Positions 23,773 through 34,360 of a stretch of 45,220 nucleotides of DNA are shown here, one piece after another. The stretch lies in contig JAHHHE010000016.1 in NCBI GenBank assembly GCA_019359535.1, positions 1 through 45,220 of the forward strand. Reading direction: 5' to 3'. Every line of letters starts with the position of its first letter. Within the stretch, counting starts at the first letter, position 1. The stretch is from Gloeocapsa sp. UFS-A4-WI-NPMV-4B04. GTDB taxonomy: Bacteria; Cyanobacteriota; Cyanobacteriia; Cyanobacteriales; Chroococcidiopsidaceae. Under the pieces are notes generated by a model. That model worked only from the letters and a program-made list of their open reading frames with translations. It ran no database searches and was not told where the DNA came from. The position numbers were made by a program, and so were the translations under genes.

Positions 23773-26673
23773 ATGGCTACACGATTTGAGCAGGAACCAC
23801 AAGTTGAACAACGTCAGCAAAATAATATAAATTCTCAGCTTAAAAATGGTAATAGGCAAAACATTTTTCAGTCTGATTTACCACCGATACCCATTGAGCC
23901 TGCTATAGTACAGCAGAAAAATAATTTTTTAACTCGTCATATTTCTAATAATGGAGGCAATTCCTTTTGGCAAAAGCTGAGTTTAAAAACAAAAGCAACT
24001 ACTTTAGCGATCGCTCTTAGCACCCTACCAATTTTAGCAATTGGAGCAACAGCTTATTACTGGACAAGTAAAAACATTACTCAAAGCGCTACTCAACAAC
24101 AACAAGCTCGTGTTATCTCTTTAGGCAATCAAATTGAGCAATTTGTTTTGGGTGGTTATAAAGATATTCAAACTTTGTCTAGCTTAAATATTCTCAATAA
24201 TCCTTGGATTCGCAAAAGCAGTTCTATTGCGGAAAAAGAAGCAATATTAAACCAATTTATTAAATATAACCCACAATACAATAGTATTGTTGTTACCGAC
24301 CTTTCTGGTAATGTAATTTTACACTCGGTAGGCGAAACTATTGCTAACTATAGCGAGATAGATTACTTTCAAGAAGTTGTTAGAACTAATAGTCCTGTTA
24401 TTACTCCTCCTAGAAAGTCATTAGCAACAGGCGAATATTCTATCTTCTTCGCTGCACCAGTTATAGATATAACAACAGGTAAAACAACAGGCATAGTGCG
24501 ATCGCGCATACCTTTAAAATATTTTAATGATGGACTTCAAAGAGAAGCGAAATATTTAGCCCAAAACATTAAAGGCTTTAATTCAGAACAATACCTCGCA
24601 ATTAATGATGCTGGAAAAATTGTTGTTACTCCAACACAATATCTAGACTATATGGGTAAGAATATTCGCTCAATTTTTCCCAAGACTGCTGCTCAATTGC
24701 AAGCGACAGACGCTGTTGGTTCTATAGTCGATGTGGAGCAGCAGGAGCAGAAAGAGTATCTTGTATCGTATATGCCCATTAGACAATTCCAAGGGCTAGC
24801 AGAACCACATTGGAGTGCCATAATTGCCCAACCTACAAGAGAGGCATTTGTAGCACGTAGAGGATTACTATCAACTTTAGCAATTGGAACTGCGATCGCA
24901 GGCTTAGTGGCAGCTGCTCTTGCAACTTGGCTTGTTAATCACGCTCTCCGCCCTATAATGAGTGCATCAACGGCAGTCCGAAAACTAGGTCAAGGGCGAC
25001 TAGATACCCGTATTCCAATAGTAGGGAAAGATGAACTAGCTGACTTAGGTGCTAATATCAACCAAATGGCAGACCAACTTCAAATCCTACTACGAGAACA
25101 AGAAAATATTGCCGAGCGAACACAAATATTTACAGACCTGACGCTGCGAATTCGGCGTTCTTTAAACTTAGAAGATATCCTCAAAACTTCAGTTAAAGAA
25201 GTACGAAAAGTTCTGAATACAGATCGAGTAGTTATCTATAGCTTCAACTCAGATTATAGTGGAACTGTCGTCGCCGAATCTGTTGCTTCGGGTTGGACTC
25301 AAGCATTAGCAGAAACCATAGATGATCCTTGTTTTAAAGAAAAACATATAAAGCTATATAAGGACGGTCGTGTCCGTGCGATCGATAATATTTATCAAGC
25401 AGGTCTTACAGATTGTCACATCAAAACCTTAGAACGATTTGAAGTTAAAGCAAATTTAGTTGCACCGATTTTAAAAGATAACCAATTGCTTGGCTTACTG
25501 ATAGCTCATCATTGTTCAGAAACAAGAGCTTGGCAACAGTCTGAAATCGATTTATTCACACAATTAGCAACTCAAATCGGCTTTGCAATTGACCAAGCAA
25601 ATCTTTTAGAACAGGTAGAACAAGCCCGTCGTAAAGCTGAATTGATTTCGCAAGATCAACGCCAACAAAAAGAAACGTTGCAGCATCAATTAATGGATTT
25701 ACTTGATGATGTTGAAGAGGCAGCTAGAGGTAATTTAACCGTTCGTGCTGAAGTAACAACAGGTGAAATCGGAACAGTAGGTGACTTTTTTAATGCAATT
25801 ATTGAAAGTTTGCGCCAGCTTGTAACTTCTGTGAAAAAAGCCACCACCCAAGTCAACATTTCAGTTGGCGAAAATGAAGGTGCGATGCGTCAACTTGCTG
25901 ATGAAGCACTCAATCAAGCAGAAGAAATTACCCACACGCTTGAGTCTGTTGAACAGATGACTCTTTCAATTCAAGCAGTAGCAGATAGCGCCCAAAAAGC
26001 AGCAGAAGTAGCCCGTACTGCCTCTACTACGGCACAAGCGGGAGGAGTAGCAATGGATCGCACAGTCCACAGTATCTTAAATCTACGCGATACAGTTGCA
26101 GAAACAGCTAATAAAGTCAAGCATCTTGGCGAATCTTCTCAGCAAATTTCCAAGGTTGTTTCCTTAATTCACCAAATAGCTCTCCAAACAAATGTCTTAG
26201 CAATCAACGCTTCTATTGAAGCGACGCGGGCTGGTGTTGATGGTAGAGGATTTGCCGTAGTTGCTGAAGAAGTCGGAGGACTAGCAGCTAAGTCAGCCGC
26301 AGCAACTGAAGAAATTGAACAAATTGTGGGAAATATTCAACGAGAAATAAGCGTTGTAGTTAAGGCAATGGAATTAGGCACTACCCAGGTAATTGAGGGC
26401 GCTTATCTTGTCGAAGATACGAAACAGAGTCTAGGACAGGTTTTAGAAGTATCAAGCCAAATAGACGAACTGGTGCAATCTATTTCGAGTGCTACAGGTA
26501 CTCAGGCGCAGACTTCGCAAGCAGTTACTGATTTAATGAAGGAACTTGCCCAAGTTTCTGAACGTACTTCTGATTTTTCGCGCCAAGTTTCTCGCTCTCT
26601 CCAAAAAACTGTAGCAGTAGCACAGCAGTTGCAATCGTCTGTCGGTGAATTCAAAGTTGATTCTAACAGTTAA
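23773..26673 (+). CDS. pixJ: Phototaxis receptor PixJ with DXCF cyanobacteriochrome GAF domain
   Basis: A 966-residue methyl-accepting chemotaxis protein. GGAG precedes the ATG. After about 70 low-complexity residues come a membrane helix (74-96), an extracytoplasmic Cache-type sensor, a second helix (about 365-390), HAMP (390-445), a GAF domain (about 455-615), a second HAMP (635-690) and the methyl-accepting tip (QIALQTNVLAINASIEATRA). The GAF carries both marks of DXCF cyanobacteriochromes: DPCF (C520) and the bilin-anchoring CH in GLTDCHIKTLERF (C548, H549). The 28-residue gap equals that in TePixJ as I recall it. The protein should therefore bind phycocyanobilin and photoconvert, typically blue/green. 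Signal goes to PixI and PixL. A single pixJ is present, unlike the pixJ1-pixJ2 pair of Synechocystis. Confidence 0.92.
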   Translation: MATRFEQEPQVEQRQQNNINSQLKNGNRQNIFQSDLPPIPIEPAIVQQKNNFLTRHISNNGGNSFWQKLSLKTKATTLAIALSTLPILAIGATAYYWTSKNITQSATQQQQARVISLGNQIEQFVLGGYKDIQTLSSLNILNNPWIRKSSSIAEKEAILNQFIKYNPQYNSIVVTDLSGNVILHSVGETIANYSEIDYFQEVVRTNSPVITPPRKSLATGEYSIFFAAPVIDITTGKTTGIVRSRIPLKYFNDGLQREAKYLAQNIKGFNSEQYLAINDAGKIVVTPTQYLDYMGKNIRSIFPKTAAQLQATDAVGSIVDVEQQEQKEYLVSYMPIRQFQGLAEPHWSAIIAQPTREAFVARRGLLSTLAIGTAIAGLVAAALATWLVNHALRPIMSASTAVRKLGQGRLDTRIPIVGKDELADLGANINQMADQLQILLREQENIAERTQIFTDLTLRIRRSLNLEDILKTSVKEVRKVLNTDRVVIYSFNSDYSGTVVAESVASGWTQALAETIDDPCFKEKHIKLYKDGRVRAIDNIYQAGLTDCHIKTLERFEVKANLVAPILKDNQLLGLLIAHHCSETRAWQQSEIDLFTQLATQIGFAIDQANLLEQVEQARRKAELISQDQRQQKETLQHQLMDLLDDVEEAARGNLTVRAEVTTGEIGTVGDFFNAIIESLRQLVTSVKKATTQVNISVGENEGAMRQLADEALNQAEEITHTLESVEQMTLSIQAVADSAQKAAEVARTASTTAQAGGVAMDRTVHSILNLRDTVAETANKVKHLGESSQQISKVVSLIHQIALQTNVLAINASIEATRAGVDGRGFAVVAEEVGGLAAKSAAATEEIEQIVGNIQREISVVVKAMELGTTQVIEGAYLVEDTKQSLGQVLEVSSQIDELVQSISSATGTQAQTSQAVTDLMKELAQVSERTSDFSRQVSRSLQKTVAVAQQLQSSVGEFKVDSNS

Positions 26674-26849
26674 CTAATTCCATAATTAAAGTTAGTGGGA
26701 TTGTGCGATCGCTCACTAACTACACTACCCCTAAATTTTCTTGCTCTAAGCACGTTAGCGCTTGGGGCGGATTCATAGTCAAATCTAATCCTATTAGATA
26801 CTACGGCACGTTAGCAGCTAATTATTATTTAAACCAATTTTTATCAAAC

Positions 26850-29717
26850 ATGATAGACAAAGAACTTGAAATTCGGCTCCAGTTTCTAGAAGAAGCCACA
26901 GAGTATCTCAACATAATTGAATCTGGAATACTAGGGCTAGCCACCACCCAAGTAGATAATCAACGCATGGATGCTGTATTACGAGCCGCTCATTCAATTA
27001 AAGGTGGCGCAGCAATGATGGGATTTCAGACTTTAAGTCAGATAGCTCATCGTTTGGAGGATTTTTTCAAAGTTTTAAAAAACAATAAACCTGCTGTAGA
27101 TGGTGAACTCGAAAGTTTACTATTAACTGCGGTTTCTCGTCTGCGCCAAGTAATCACCCTGCATCACGGCGGAACAGTTGTTGACAATCAGTGGTTAGAC
27201 ACTCATGTAAATCCAGTTTTTGAACAGCTAAATCAACGTCTTGGCGATTCTACTTCGATGGAGACAACCCCAGAATTGCCAGAAGATGGGCAAAATATGG
27301 TGTCCTTAATTTTTGAATCTGAAGTAGAAGCATATTTGCAACAATTAGAAGCCATTTTAGCAGACCCCGAAAAGCCTCAATTGTTGGAAGAACTTATAAA
27401 TATGGCGCAAGATTTAGGTGGTTTAGGTGAAATGCTCCAGATCCCTAATTTTACCAGCTTATGTGCCTCAGTTATTCAACACCTGGAAACTAGCCCAGAG
27501 CGAGTTGAAAAAATTGCTCGTCTTGCTTTACAAGAATGGCGGCGATCGCAAGCTGCATTACTTATCGGTCAAGTTGATACACTTGTAGCACAAATAAATT
27601 TGGACACAGGTACAGAAGTAGCTACCATTCAAACAACTGCAAGAGAAAATCTGCTCGATCAGATATTAACAGCAGATATTGAAATTCCACACCCACAAGA
27701 ATTAAATGATTTACTAATTCCAGACGCTAAAAGTAATATTCATTTAGACCTCAAAACAGTTCATCTTTCCCTACAATCAGACTCCACCCCATCTCCTAAT
27801 CTCAATAAAGATACTCAGGAAAATACAGTTCGTGTCTCGGTTAAATTGCTCGATCAACTGAATGATTTGTTTGGAGAATTAACAATTGAGCGTAACGGTT
27901 TAAATTTATATCTAGAACGTTTACGCAATTTAATTAAAACTCTCAGCCGTCGAGTGCGATCGCTCAGAAGTCTCGATACTCGCCTAGAAATTAACCATCA
28001 GCAAGTTGCTACCAAAGAAAGTGTAGTTTCACTTATCCCGTCACTAGAACAAGAAGCCACCGCTCCAAAAATTGTCCATTCAGATAATGATAATTTTGAC
28101 TTAGAAATAAACCGCAATAGGAATTCGCACCCCCTGTCTAATGAAGTGATCGAAGACATTGTGCGGATTCAAGAAGTTACAGATGACATTACTCTCAACT
28201 TGGAAGATACCGATCAAACTGTTACCGAACTAAACCGAACTGCTAAACAACTACAAACAAACTTAACTCAAGTGCGGATGCGCCCTTTGTCGGATTTAGT
28301 AGGGAGATTCCCGCTATTTTTGCGTGAGCTTTCTTTACAGTATGGTAAAAATGTTGAACTGAAAATTCATGGGGGTGGAACATTAATTGAACGCACCATT
28401 TTAGAAGCTTTAAACGATCCTTTAATGCACCTATTACGTAATGCCTTTGATCACGGTATTGAAGACACTGCAACTCGCCTAGCGTGTGGTAAACCAGAAC
28501 AGGGTATGATTGAAATTAAAGCCGCTCACCAAGGTAATCAGACACTAATTACTGTTAGAGATGATGGTGGCGGTATTGACCTAGATAAAATTCGGCGCAA
28601 GGCAGATCAGTTAAGTTCAGATCCAGCTATATTTGCAGCAGCTAGCGATCAAGAACTATTAAGTTTAATGTTTGAACCAGGTTTTAGCACCGCAGACCAA
28701 GTTACTGATTTATCTGGTCGAGGTGTAGGCTTAGATGTGGTGCGTACTAATTTAAGAGAAATTCGCGGCGACATTAAAGTTGATACACAGCTAGGAGTAG
28801 GAACAACATTTACTCTCAGCGTTCCCTTAAGTCTTTCGGTTGCACGAGTATTACTTGTAGAGAGCAATAATATACTATTGGCATTTCCCAGTGATGCGAT
28901 CGCGGAAGTTCTATTACTAAATCCAGAGCAAATATCCTCAATTGGTGAACTAGAAATTTACAGCTGTGAAGGATACATAATGCCCTTGATTCGGCTGGGT
29001 AATTGGCTACAAATTCACTCTCCACATAAAAAAGTTGATTCTTCAGCCGTACCTGTTATGAACGCTCCAACTGTGTTGAAGATTGCTCAAAGTAGTGATT
29101 GGATAGCAATACAAATAGATCGTTGTTGGGGTGAACAGGAAGTTGCTATCCGCGAAGTTGAAGGGGCACGTATTCAAGAAGATAGTGACATAAAAATTGC
29201 TATGCCTCCTGGTTTTTCTAGCTGTGCAATTTTAGGAGATGGTCGAGTTGTTCCACTTGTGAATGTTCCAGAGTTACTAGAATTAATTGCTAGTTTTCAG
29301 GAAGTATTGCAAGATAAGCAACCTGTAACGCCTACAGAATATCAACATCAAAAAGACACTATTTTAGTAGTAGATGATTCTATTAATGTTCGCCGCTTTT
29401 TATCATTAACTTTAGAAAAAGCTGGATATCGGGTAGAAGAAGCTCAAGATGGAGAAGAGGGAATTGAAAAACTTTCAACTGGACTGCCAATTAAAGCTGT
29501 GATTTGTGATGTTGATATGCCTCGCCTTGATGGTTATAGCTTTTTAGCGCGAGTGAAGTCAAATTCTATTTTCAAGAATTTACCGATTATGATGCTCACT
29601 TCCCGTAGTGCAGATAAAGATCGTCAAATAGCAATGAATTTAGGTGCAACTGCCTATTTTACTAAGCCTTACAATGAGCAGGAATTAATTGAAACTCTCA
29701 AGCAACTAATCCCATAA
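26850..29717 (+). CDS. pixL: Hybrid histidine kinase PixL (CheA-like with receiver)
   Basis: The frame is open from 26703, but the first 49 residues there are unlike the family, so I use the ATG at 26850 (MIDKELEIRLQFLEEATEYL), giving 955 residues. Domains in order: HPt with H48 in RAAHSIKGGAAMMG; a second HPt-like segment (about 150-240) whose histidine place reads AQDLGGLGEM and is probably inactive; dimer and coiled region (about 330-510); HATPase with N-box HLLRNAFDHGIE, VRDDGGGID and GRGVGLDVV; CheW-like domain (about 690-815); receiver with D887 in CDVDMP. It is the kinase of the Pix system, autophosphorylating on H48 and passing phosphate to its own receiver, PixG and PixH. Confidence 0.92.
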   Translation: MIDKELEIRLQFLEEATEYLNIIESGILGLATTQVDNQRMDAVLRAAHSIKGGAAMMGFQTLSQIAHRLEDFFKVLKNNKPAVDGELESLLLTAVSRLRQVITLHHGGTVVDNQWLDTHVNPVFEQLNQRLGDSTSMETTPELPEDGQNMVSLIFESEVEAYLQQLEAILADPEKPQLLEELINMAQDLGGLGEMLQIPNFTSLCASVIQHLETSPERVEKIARLALQEWRRSQAALLIGQVDTLVAQINLDTGTEVATIQTTARENLLDQILTADIEIPHPQELNDLLIPDAKSNIHLDLKTVHLSLQSDSTPSPNLNKDTQENTVRVSVKLLDQLNDLFGELTIERNGLNLYLERLRNLIKTLSRRVRSLRSLDTRLEINHQQVATKESVVSLIPSLEQEATAPKIVHSDNDNFDLEINRNRNSHPLSNEVIEDIVRIQEVTDDITLNLEDTDQTVTELNRTAKQLQTNLTQVRMRPLSDLVGRFPLFLRELSLQYGKNVELKIHGGGTLIERTILEALNDPLMHLLRNAFDHGIEDTATRLACGKPEQGMIEIKAAHQGNQTLITVRDDGGGIDLDKIRRKADQLSSDPAIFAAASDQELLSLMFEPGFSTADQVTDLSGRGVGLDVVRTNLREIRGDIKVDTQLGVGTTFTLSVPLSLSVARVLLVESNNILLAFPSDAIAEVLLLNPEQISSIGELEIYSCEGYIMPLIRLGNWLQIHSPHKKVDSSAVPVMNAPTVLKIAQSSDWIAIQIDRCWGEQEVAIREVEGARIQEDSDIKIAMPPGFSSCAILGDGRVVPLVNVPELLELIASFQEVLQDKQPVTPTEYQHQKDTILVVDDSINVRRFLSLTLEKAGYRVEEAQDGEEGIEKLSTGLPIKAVICDVDMPRLDGYSFLARVKSNSIFKNLPIMMLTSRSADKDRQIAMNLGATAYFTKPYNEQELIETLKQLIP

Positions 29718-29737
29718 TGTAGTTTAAATGCGTTTTA

Positions 29738-29779
29738 CTCAGGCGATCGCATTTCCTTTTAGCAGTGCGATCGCTTGAG
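29738..29779. terminator. HIP1-containing hairpin between convergent genes
   Basis: CTCAGGCGATCGCA (29738-29751) and TGCGATCGCTTGAG (29766-29779) pair over 14 bases with one G-T wobble, around a 14-base loop. It lies between the pixL stop and the stop of the convergent gene at 29785, so it can serve as a terminator for either strand. The T-runs are short. Confidence 0.5.
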
Positions 29780-29784
29780 CATTA

Positions 29785-30324
29785 CTACTTACTCGGAGTT
29801 GGAGATAAAATTATCGGTTCCAGTGCAGCGTTGAAAAAGTAAACTCGGTCACAATATATTGATTGACTAGAACATACAGCTTCTATACTCACATTTGTTA
29901 CATCACTAACATCTAGTGATAAAGACTCTTGCTGTGTCGGAGCAATAGTCCGAGTTTCAGCCTGCTTGCCATCTAAGTAAACATTAACAGTTACAGGCGG
30001 ACTTGTGGTGTTATTGTCACGCATTCCAAAGCCTAGCTGAAGCGTTTGAAATAGCGGTTGAGAATCAACTTGCCTAATTTTACAAGTTACTGATGCAGAG
30101 CGATTGCCGGGACCTAGATAAAAAAGACTTGTATAGACTGCTTTGCCGATAGAAACATTAAGCGTGTTGCGACGCACACTGCCAAGTCCACTATTAACAC
30201 ATTTAGCTCTAAGTAATGAAGTAGGGCGCTGTTGTGCCAATATGATATGTCCACCCTGAGTCACTAGGGCAAAAGACAGCATCGTACCAGCAATAATTCT
30301 ATTAATTAACTTTGTTTTTTGCAT
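29785..30324 (-). CDS. Secreted protein, possibly NPCBM-like
   Basis: A 179-residue exported protein from the ATG at 30324 (MQKTKLINRIIAGTMLSFAL), with a signal peptide ending about LAQ/QR. A longer reading from 30372 adds 16 residues that spoil the signal peptide. The mature part has several cysteines (KCVNSG, SVTCKI, EAVCSS, IYCDRVYF) and a beta pattern (PLFQTLQLGFGMRD, VTVNVYLDGKQAETR, LSLDVSDVTNVSIEAVC) like the NPCBM carbohydrate-binding module. That likeness is tentative. It converges on pixL and has no partner of its own. Confidence 0.7.
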   Translation of the reverse strand: MQKTKLINRIIAGTMLSFALVTQGGHIILAQQRPTSLLRAKCVNSGLGSVRRNTLNVSIGKAVYTSLFYLGPGNRSASVTCKIRQVDSQPLFQTLQLGFGMRDNNTTSPPVTVNVYLDGKQAETRTIAPTQQESLSLDVSDVTNVSIEAVCSSQSIYCDRVYFFNAALEPIILSPTPSK

Positions 30325-30512
30325 TGCAAGTTGGAATTGTACTGTTAAGGTCACAGTTGTGAGCCTACACAATGATATCTAATCGCCTGCCTTTACTTTT
30401 ACTCGTGCTTTGCTGTTGGGAGTGCGACTACTTACTTAAAACTCTCGCTCCTGCTTGAAACTTCACCTAAATGCGAAAGAGATTAACGATCGCGCGATCG
30501 CTCGGTTGTAAA

Positions 30513-30881
30513 TTAGTAAGTTAAGGGCAAAATCCGCGCTCTAGAACGAGCCTCATTCACCACAATTAAAGCGCCGGCTTCAAGAATTGACTCAAACTGA
30601 CGCAACACCCCAATCAGCAAATCTTCCAAGTGTGTAGGTAGAACATTTTGAGTGCGAACTTGGATTACAATAGGGCTTTCAGCCTGAGTAGCTGCCAATC
30701 TTGCCCCAAAATCTAAGTCATGGGTAAAAACAATAAACCCATTAGTTCTTGCCCAATCCATAATAGAGCGATCTGTTGCACATGGATCGCCAACCGCAGA
30801 CCAATGAACTGATTGAAACCCGTGCTTTTGAAATACCTGCACCCATTGGGGAGACAGATTCATATCAATAAGAATTTTCAC
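30513..30881 (-). CDS. DUF5615 PIN-like protein (putative toxin)
   Basis: A 122-residue protein of the DUF5615 type, a PIN-like fold with likely RNase activity. Acidic residues expected at the active site are seen in MKILIDMNL (D6), TDRSIMDWAR, and FTHDLDFGARLA. The family is nearly always downstream of a DUF433 gene, as here: it overlaps that gene by four bases (ATGA), so translation is coupled. The pair resembles a VapBC-like toxin-antitoxin module, though toxicity is not shown for every member. Confidence 0.88.
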   Translation of the reverse strand: MKILIDMNLSPQWVQVFQKHGFQSVHWSAVGDPCATDRSIMDWARTNGFIVFTHDLDFGARLAATQAESPIVIQVRTQNVLPTHLEDLLIGVLRQFESILEAGALIVVNEARSRARILPLTY

Positions 30882-31108
30882 ATCTGAGCTAAAGGCAGCT
30901 CCGTCTCTTCAACACGCCACGCAGCATAAGCCAAAGCTTCGCGCAAGTCTTCCGCTTCTAGATAGGGATACGCCTTTAAAATATCTGCCGGAGAATAACC
31001 AGATGCCATCAGTCCAATTATAGTGCCAACAGTCACCCTCAAACCTCGAATACAAGGCTTGCCCCCCATTACTTGAGGATCGAGCGTTATCCTAGTTAGC
31101 TGTTTCAT
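30878..31108 (-). CDS. DUF433 protein (putative antitoxin)
   Basis: A 76-residue DUF433 protein with the family's start ITLDPQVMGGKPCIRGLRVT and the helix-turn-helix-like VGTIIGLMASGYSPADILKA, then YPYLEAEDLREALAYAAW. It should bind DNA and the DUF5615 partner and repress its own promoter. It is the first gene of the pair, with the ATG at 31108. The divergent DUF6888-type gene begins about 130 bases away on the other strand. Confidence 0.9.
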   Translation of the reverse strand: MKQLTRITLDPQVMGGKPCIRGLRVTVGTIIGLMASGYSPADILKAYPYLEAEDLREALAYAAWRVEETELPLAQM

Positions 31109-31236
31109 GTTTTTTCCTCGATCTAGGTTTTTTACTACTAGATAATAGCTACGCTCTACAGCAATACCGATTACATTCTTGATTTTTAAACTGTCAAACT
31201 AACAGTTATATCAGCCTACACCACTACTCCTTAAAC

Positions 31237-31482
31237 TTGGAAACGCGATCGCCCTCACAAATCTCTGTAAAATTAATTAAATATAAGCTTTTTTCAGGAG
31301 CAACTATTCTTCCAACATCAGAACAAGCTCTAAAGTGTGTCTATTTATGTCAAGCATTGACAACAGTCTACCGACCAATCTACATGGTGCGTTTAGATGA
31401 ACGCACAGGAAAAATATTCATCATAGCTGGCAATGACATAGAAATTCTAATTAGTCGCGATGGAAACTGGGAATACTTATGA
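31237..31482 (+). CDS. DUF6888-type small protein
   Basis: The open frame from TTG 31237 is 81 residues. The conserved part is ILPTSEQALKCVYLCQ, TVYRPIYMVRLDERTGKIF and IAGNDIEILISRDGNWEYL, a pattern I recognise as DUF6888 of cyanobacteria. Start choice is unusual. The conserved part begins exactly at an ATT codon at 31306, five bases after a good AGGAG (31296-31300), while the upstream 23 residues look like nothing. Homologues begin at this place as a rule, so ATT may be the real start (as in infC) or a mutated ATG. Its stop overlaps the next gene by four bases, so the two are translated together. Function unknown; the arrangement resembles a toxin-antitoxin pair. Confidence 0.72.
   Translation: METRSPSQISVKLIKYKLFSGATILPTSEQALKCVYLCQALTTVYRPIYMVRLDERTGKIFIIAGNDIEILISRDGNWEYL
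31296..31308 (+). promoter_or_regulatory. Ribosome binding site deciding an ATT start
   Basis: AGGAG at 31296-31300 stands five bases ahead of ATT (31306-31308), which is in frame with the DUF6888-type gene and marks the start of its conserved part. No comparable site stands before the TTG at 31237. Confidence 0.5.
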
Positions 31483-31691
31483 GCAAGCCAAACTTTGATG
31501 CCATGAGCAAGGCAGAATTACGAGATTATGTCATTAAACATCAAGAAGATAACGAGGCTTTTTACGCTTTTGTGGATCGTTTAACTGCAAAACCTAGCTC
31601 CGTAAGTTATCCCGCGTCAATGACCCCAGAGGAGATTCACAAGGCAGTATTAGACCATATTCAGCAAAAGCAAAAACCCACAGACAGCTAG
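31479..31691 (+). CDS. DUF6887-type small protein
   Basis: A 70-residue protein, MSKPNFDAMSKAELRDYVIK...DNEAFYAFVDRL...MTPEEIHKAVLDHIQQ. I recognise it as DUF6887, the usual companion of DUF6888 in cyanobacteria. It is all-helical and highly charged, as antitoxins often are. ATGA overlap with the upstream gene supports one transcript. A toxin-antitoxin role is inference. Confidence 0.85.
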   Translation: MSKPNFDAMSKAELRDYVIKHQEDNEAFYAFVDRLTAKPSSVSYPASMTPEEIHKAVLDHIQQKQKPTDS

Positions 31692-31796
31692 AACACATCG
31701 CATAATTTTAGTATTCAACTGTTGCGCGATCGCACTCCTCATTAAGATTTGCTTACTTGCTTTCAGCTAGCCCAAACCCAAGTGCTACAATCTTCA

Positions 31797-31878
31797 ACCA
31801 AGCTAGGGGTGTCTGGGAAACCAGGCTGAGACAGTCCCTTAGAACCTGAGACTGGGTAATACCAGCGGAGGGAAGCTG
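31797..31878 (+). ncRNA. TPP riboswitch (THI element)
   Basis: The conserved core is complete: AGGGGTGTC near the 5' side, CAGGCTGAGACAGTC, then AACCTGA, CTGGGTAATACCAG and CGGAGGGAAGC. The outer AGCT pair closes P1. It ends about 22 bases before the thiC ATG, so it should lower thiC expression when thiamine pyrophosphate is bound. There is no room for a full terminator, so translational control is likely. Confidence 0.96.
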
Positions 31879-31896
31879 TTTATTCGAGGAATTTAA

Positions 31897-33273
<1,377 letters not shown>

Positions 33274-33277
33274 GGCT

Positions 33278-33307
33278 AGGGGCTAGGTAAATTCTTATCT
33301 AGCCCCT
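33278..33307. terminator. Shared terminator between thiC and pyrE
   Basis: AGGGGCTAG (33278-33286) pairs perfectly with CTAGCCCCT (33299-33307) around a 12-base loop. It overlaps the last codon of pyrE and begins five bases after the thiC stop. T-runs on the two sides are short, so strength is uncertain. Confidence 0.6.
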
Positions 33308-33928
33308 TGTTCCTAATTGACGATAACGCTCTTGAATATCCTGGATAGTAAACACAGATTGAAACTTCAACCCAGCTGAATCGTACAGCTGTGCGCCTCC
33401 CTGTTGCCGATCCACCAGTGCCATCACTTGATCAACGCTATAACCTGCTTCTCGCAGCCTTTCAACTGCCTTTAGAGCCGATTGTCCAGTAGTAACAACA
33501 TCTTCTAAAACCACCACTGACGCACCTTCTGGCAAACTGGGACCTTCAATATAGGCCTTTGTTCCATGTCCCTTAGATTCTTTGCGAATAATCAGCGCTG
33601 GTATCGGTCGATTTTCATAGGCAGAAACTACACTCACCGCCGTTACCATTGGATCGGCTCCCAAGGTTAAACCAGCTACTGCACAGGCTTCTAGCGGCAG
33701 TTGAGATAAGAAAATGCGACCAATCGCCAAAGCTCCTTGAGGGTGGAGCGTCACCTGCTTTCCATTAATGTAGTAAGAACTGCGTTGCCCAGAAGATAGA
33801 ACGAAGTCACCCTCTTGATAAGCAAGTTGACACAATAAATCCAGCATCTGCTGGCGCAGCGTAGTTAAATCAGCCGTAGCTGCCCAAATATTAGACTTTT
33901 GCAGCGATCCGCTTTCATCTATCATCAT
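33299..33928 (-). CDS. pyrE: Orotate phosphoribosyltransferase
   Basis: PyrE joins orotate with PRPP to give OMP, the fifth step of pyrimidine synthesis. The 209-residue protein has the PRPP-binding signature VVVLEDVVTTGQSALKAV, the KESKGHGTKAYIEGP flexible loop and the early FVLSSGQRSSYYINGKQVTLHP. The first ATG of an ATG-ATG pair at 33928 is used; either is possible. It converges on thiC, and the two stops are 28 bases apart. Confidence 0.96.
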   Translation of the reverse strand: MMIDESGSLQKSNIWAATADLTTLRQQMLDLLCQLAYQEGDFVLSSGQRSSYYINGKQVTLHPQGALAIGRIFLSQLPLEACAVAGLTLGADPMVTAVSVVSAYENRPIPALIIRKESKGHGTKAYIEGPSLPEGASVVVLEDVVTTGQSALKAVERLREAGYSVDQVMALVDRQQGGAQLYDSAGLKFQSVFTIQDIQERYRQLGTRG

Positions 33929-34360
33929 TAAACATTAAAAGTTGTGCTTAACCAAAAATTAAGCTAAAAATGGTTTAAATTCAAGCTTAATCTCCTGCAA
34001 TTAATAAAATTTCAGCATTATTAGTGCTGACTTGTCAATAGTATTATTTATTTTAGAAGTAATAATTTTAGTAAAAGGAGTTTGACAAGTAAATCAAGTT
34101 AATGAAAACATAATACGCATGGATTCAAAAGTTTTTATCATACAGCAGAATACCCAAGAAAAAAGGCTATATTTTTATTTTAAACTGATTAATTAAATTC
34201 TAACTTATTATTAAATATTATTTAATTTCAACCTAAAACTCAATTGTATTTAATATCATTGTTTAATTTTTTCCTCGAACTGATAATTATACTAAAAGCC
34301 TATTGTTGCCTCCTTCCATTTAGATAAGTTAATATTTATTCAAATATTGAGGTAACTGCA
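33929..34360. other. AT-rich spacer between divergent genes
   Basis: The 432 bases between pyrE and the exported gene at 34361 hold no frame or RNA that I can support. ATTAAGCT...AAGCTTAAT near 33959-33990 is a loose dyad in AT-rich sequence. Promoters for both genes must lie here. Confidence 0.4.

Noticed and set aside
26703-26849. N-terminal extension of PixL
   Set aside because: The 49 residues from GTG 26703 do not resemble the HPt start of CheA proteins and contain a HIP1 site; the family pattern begins at the ATG at 26850.
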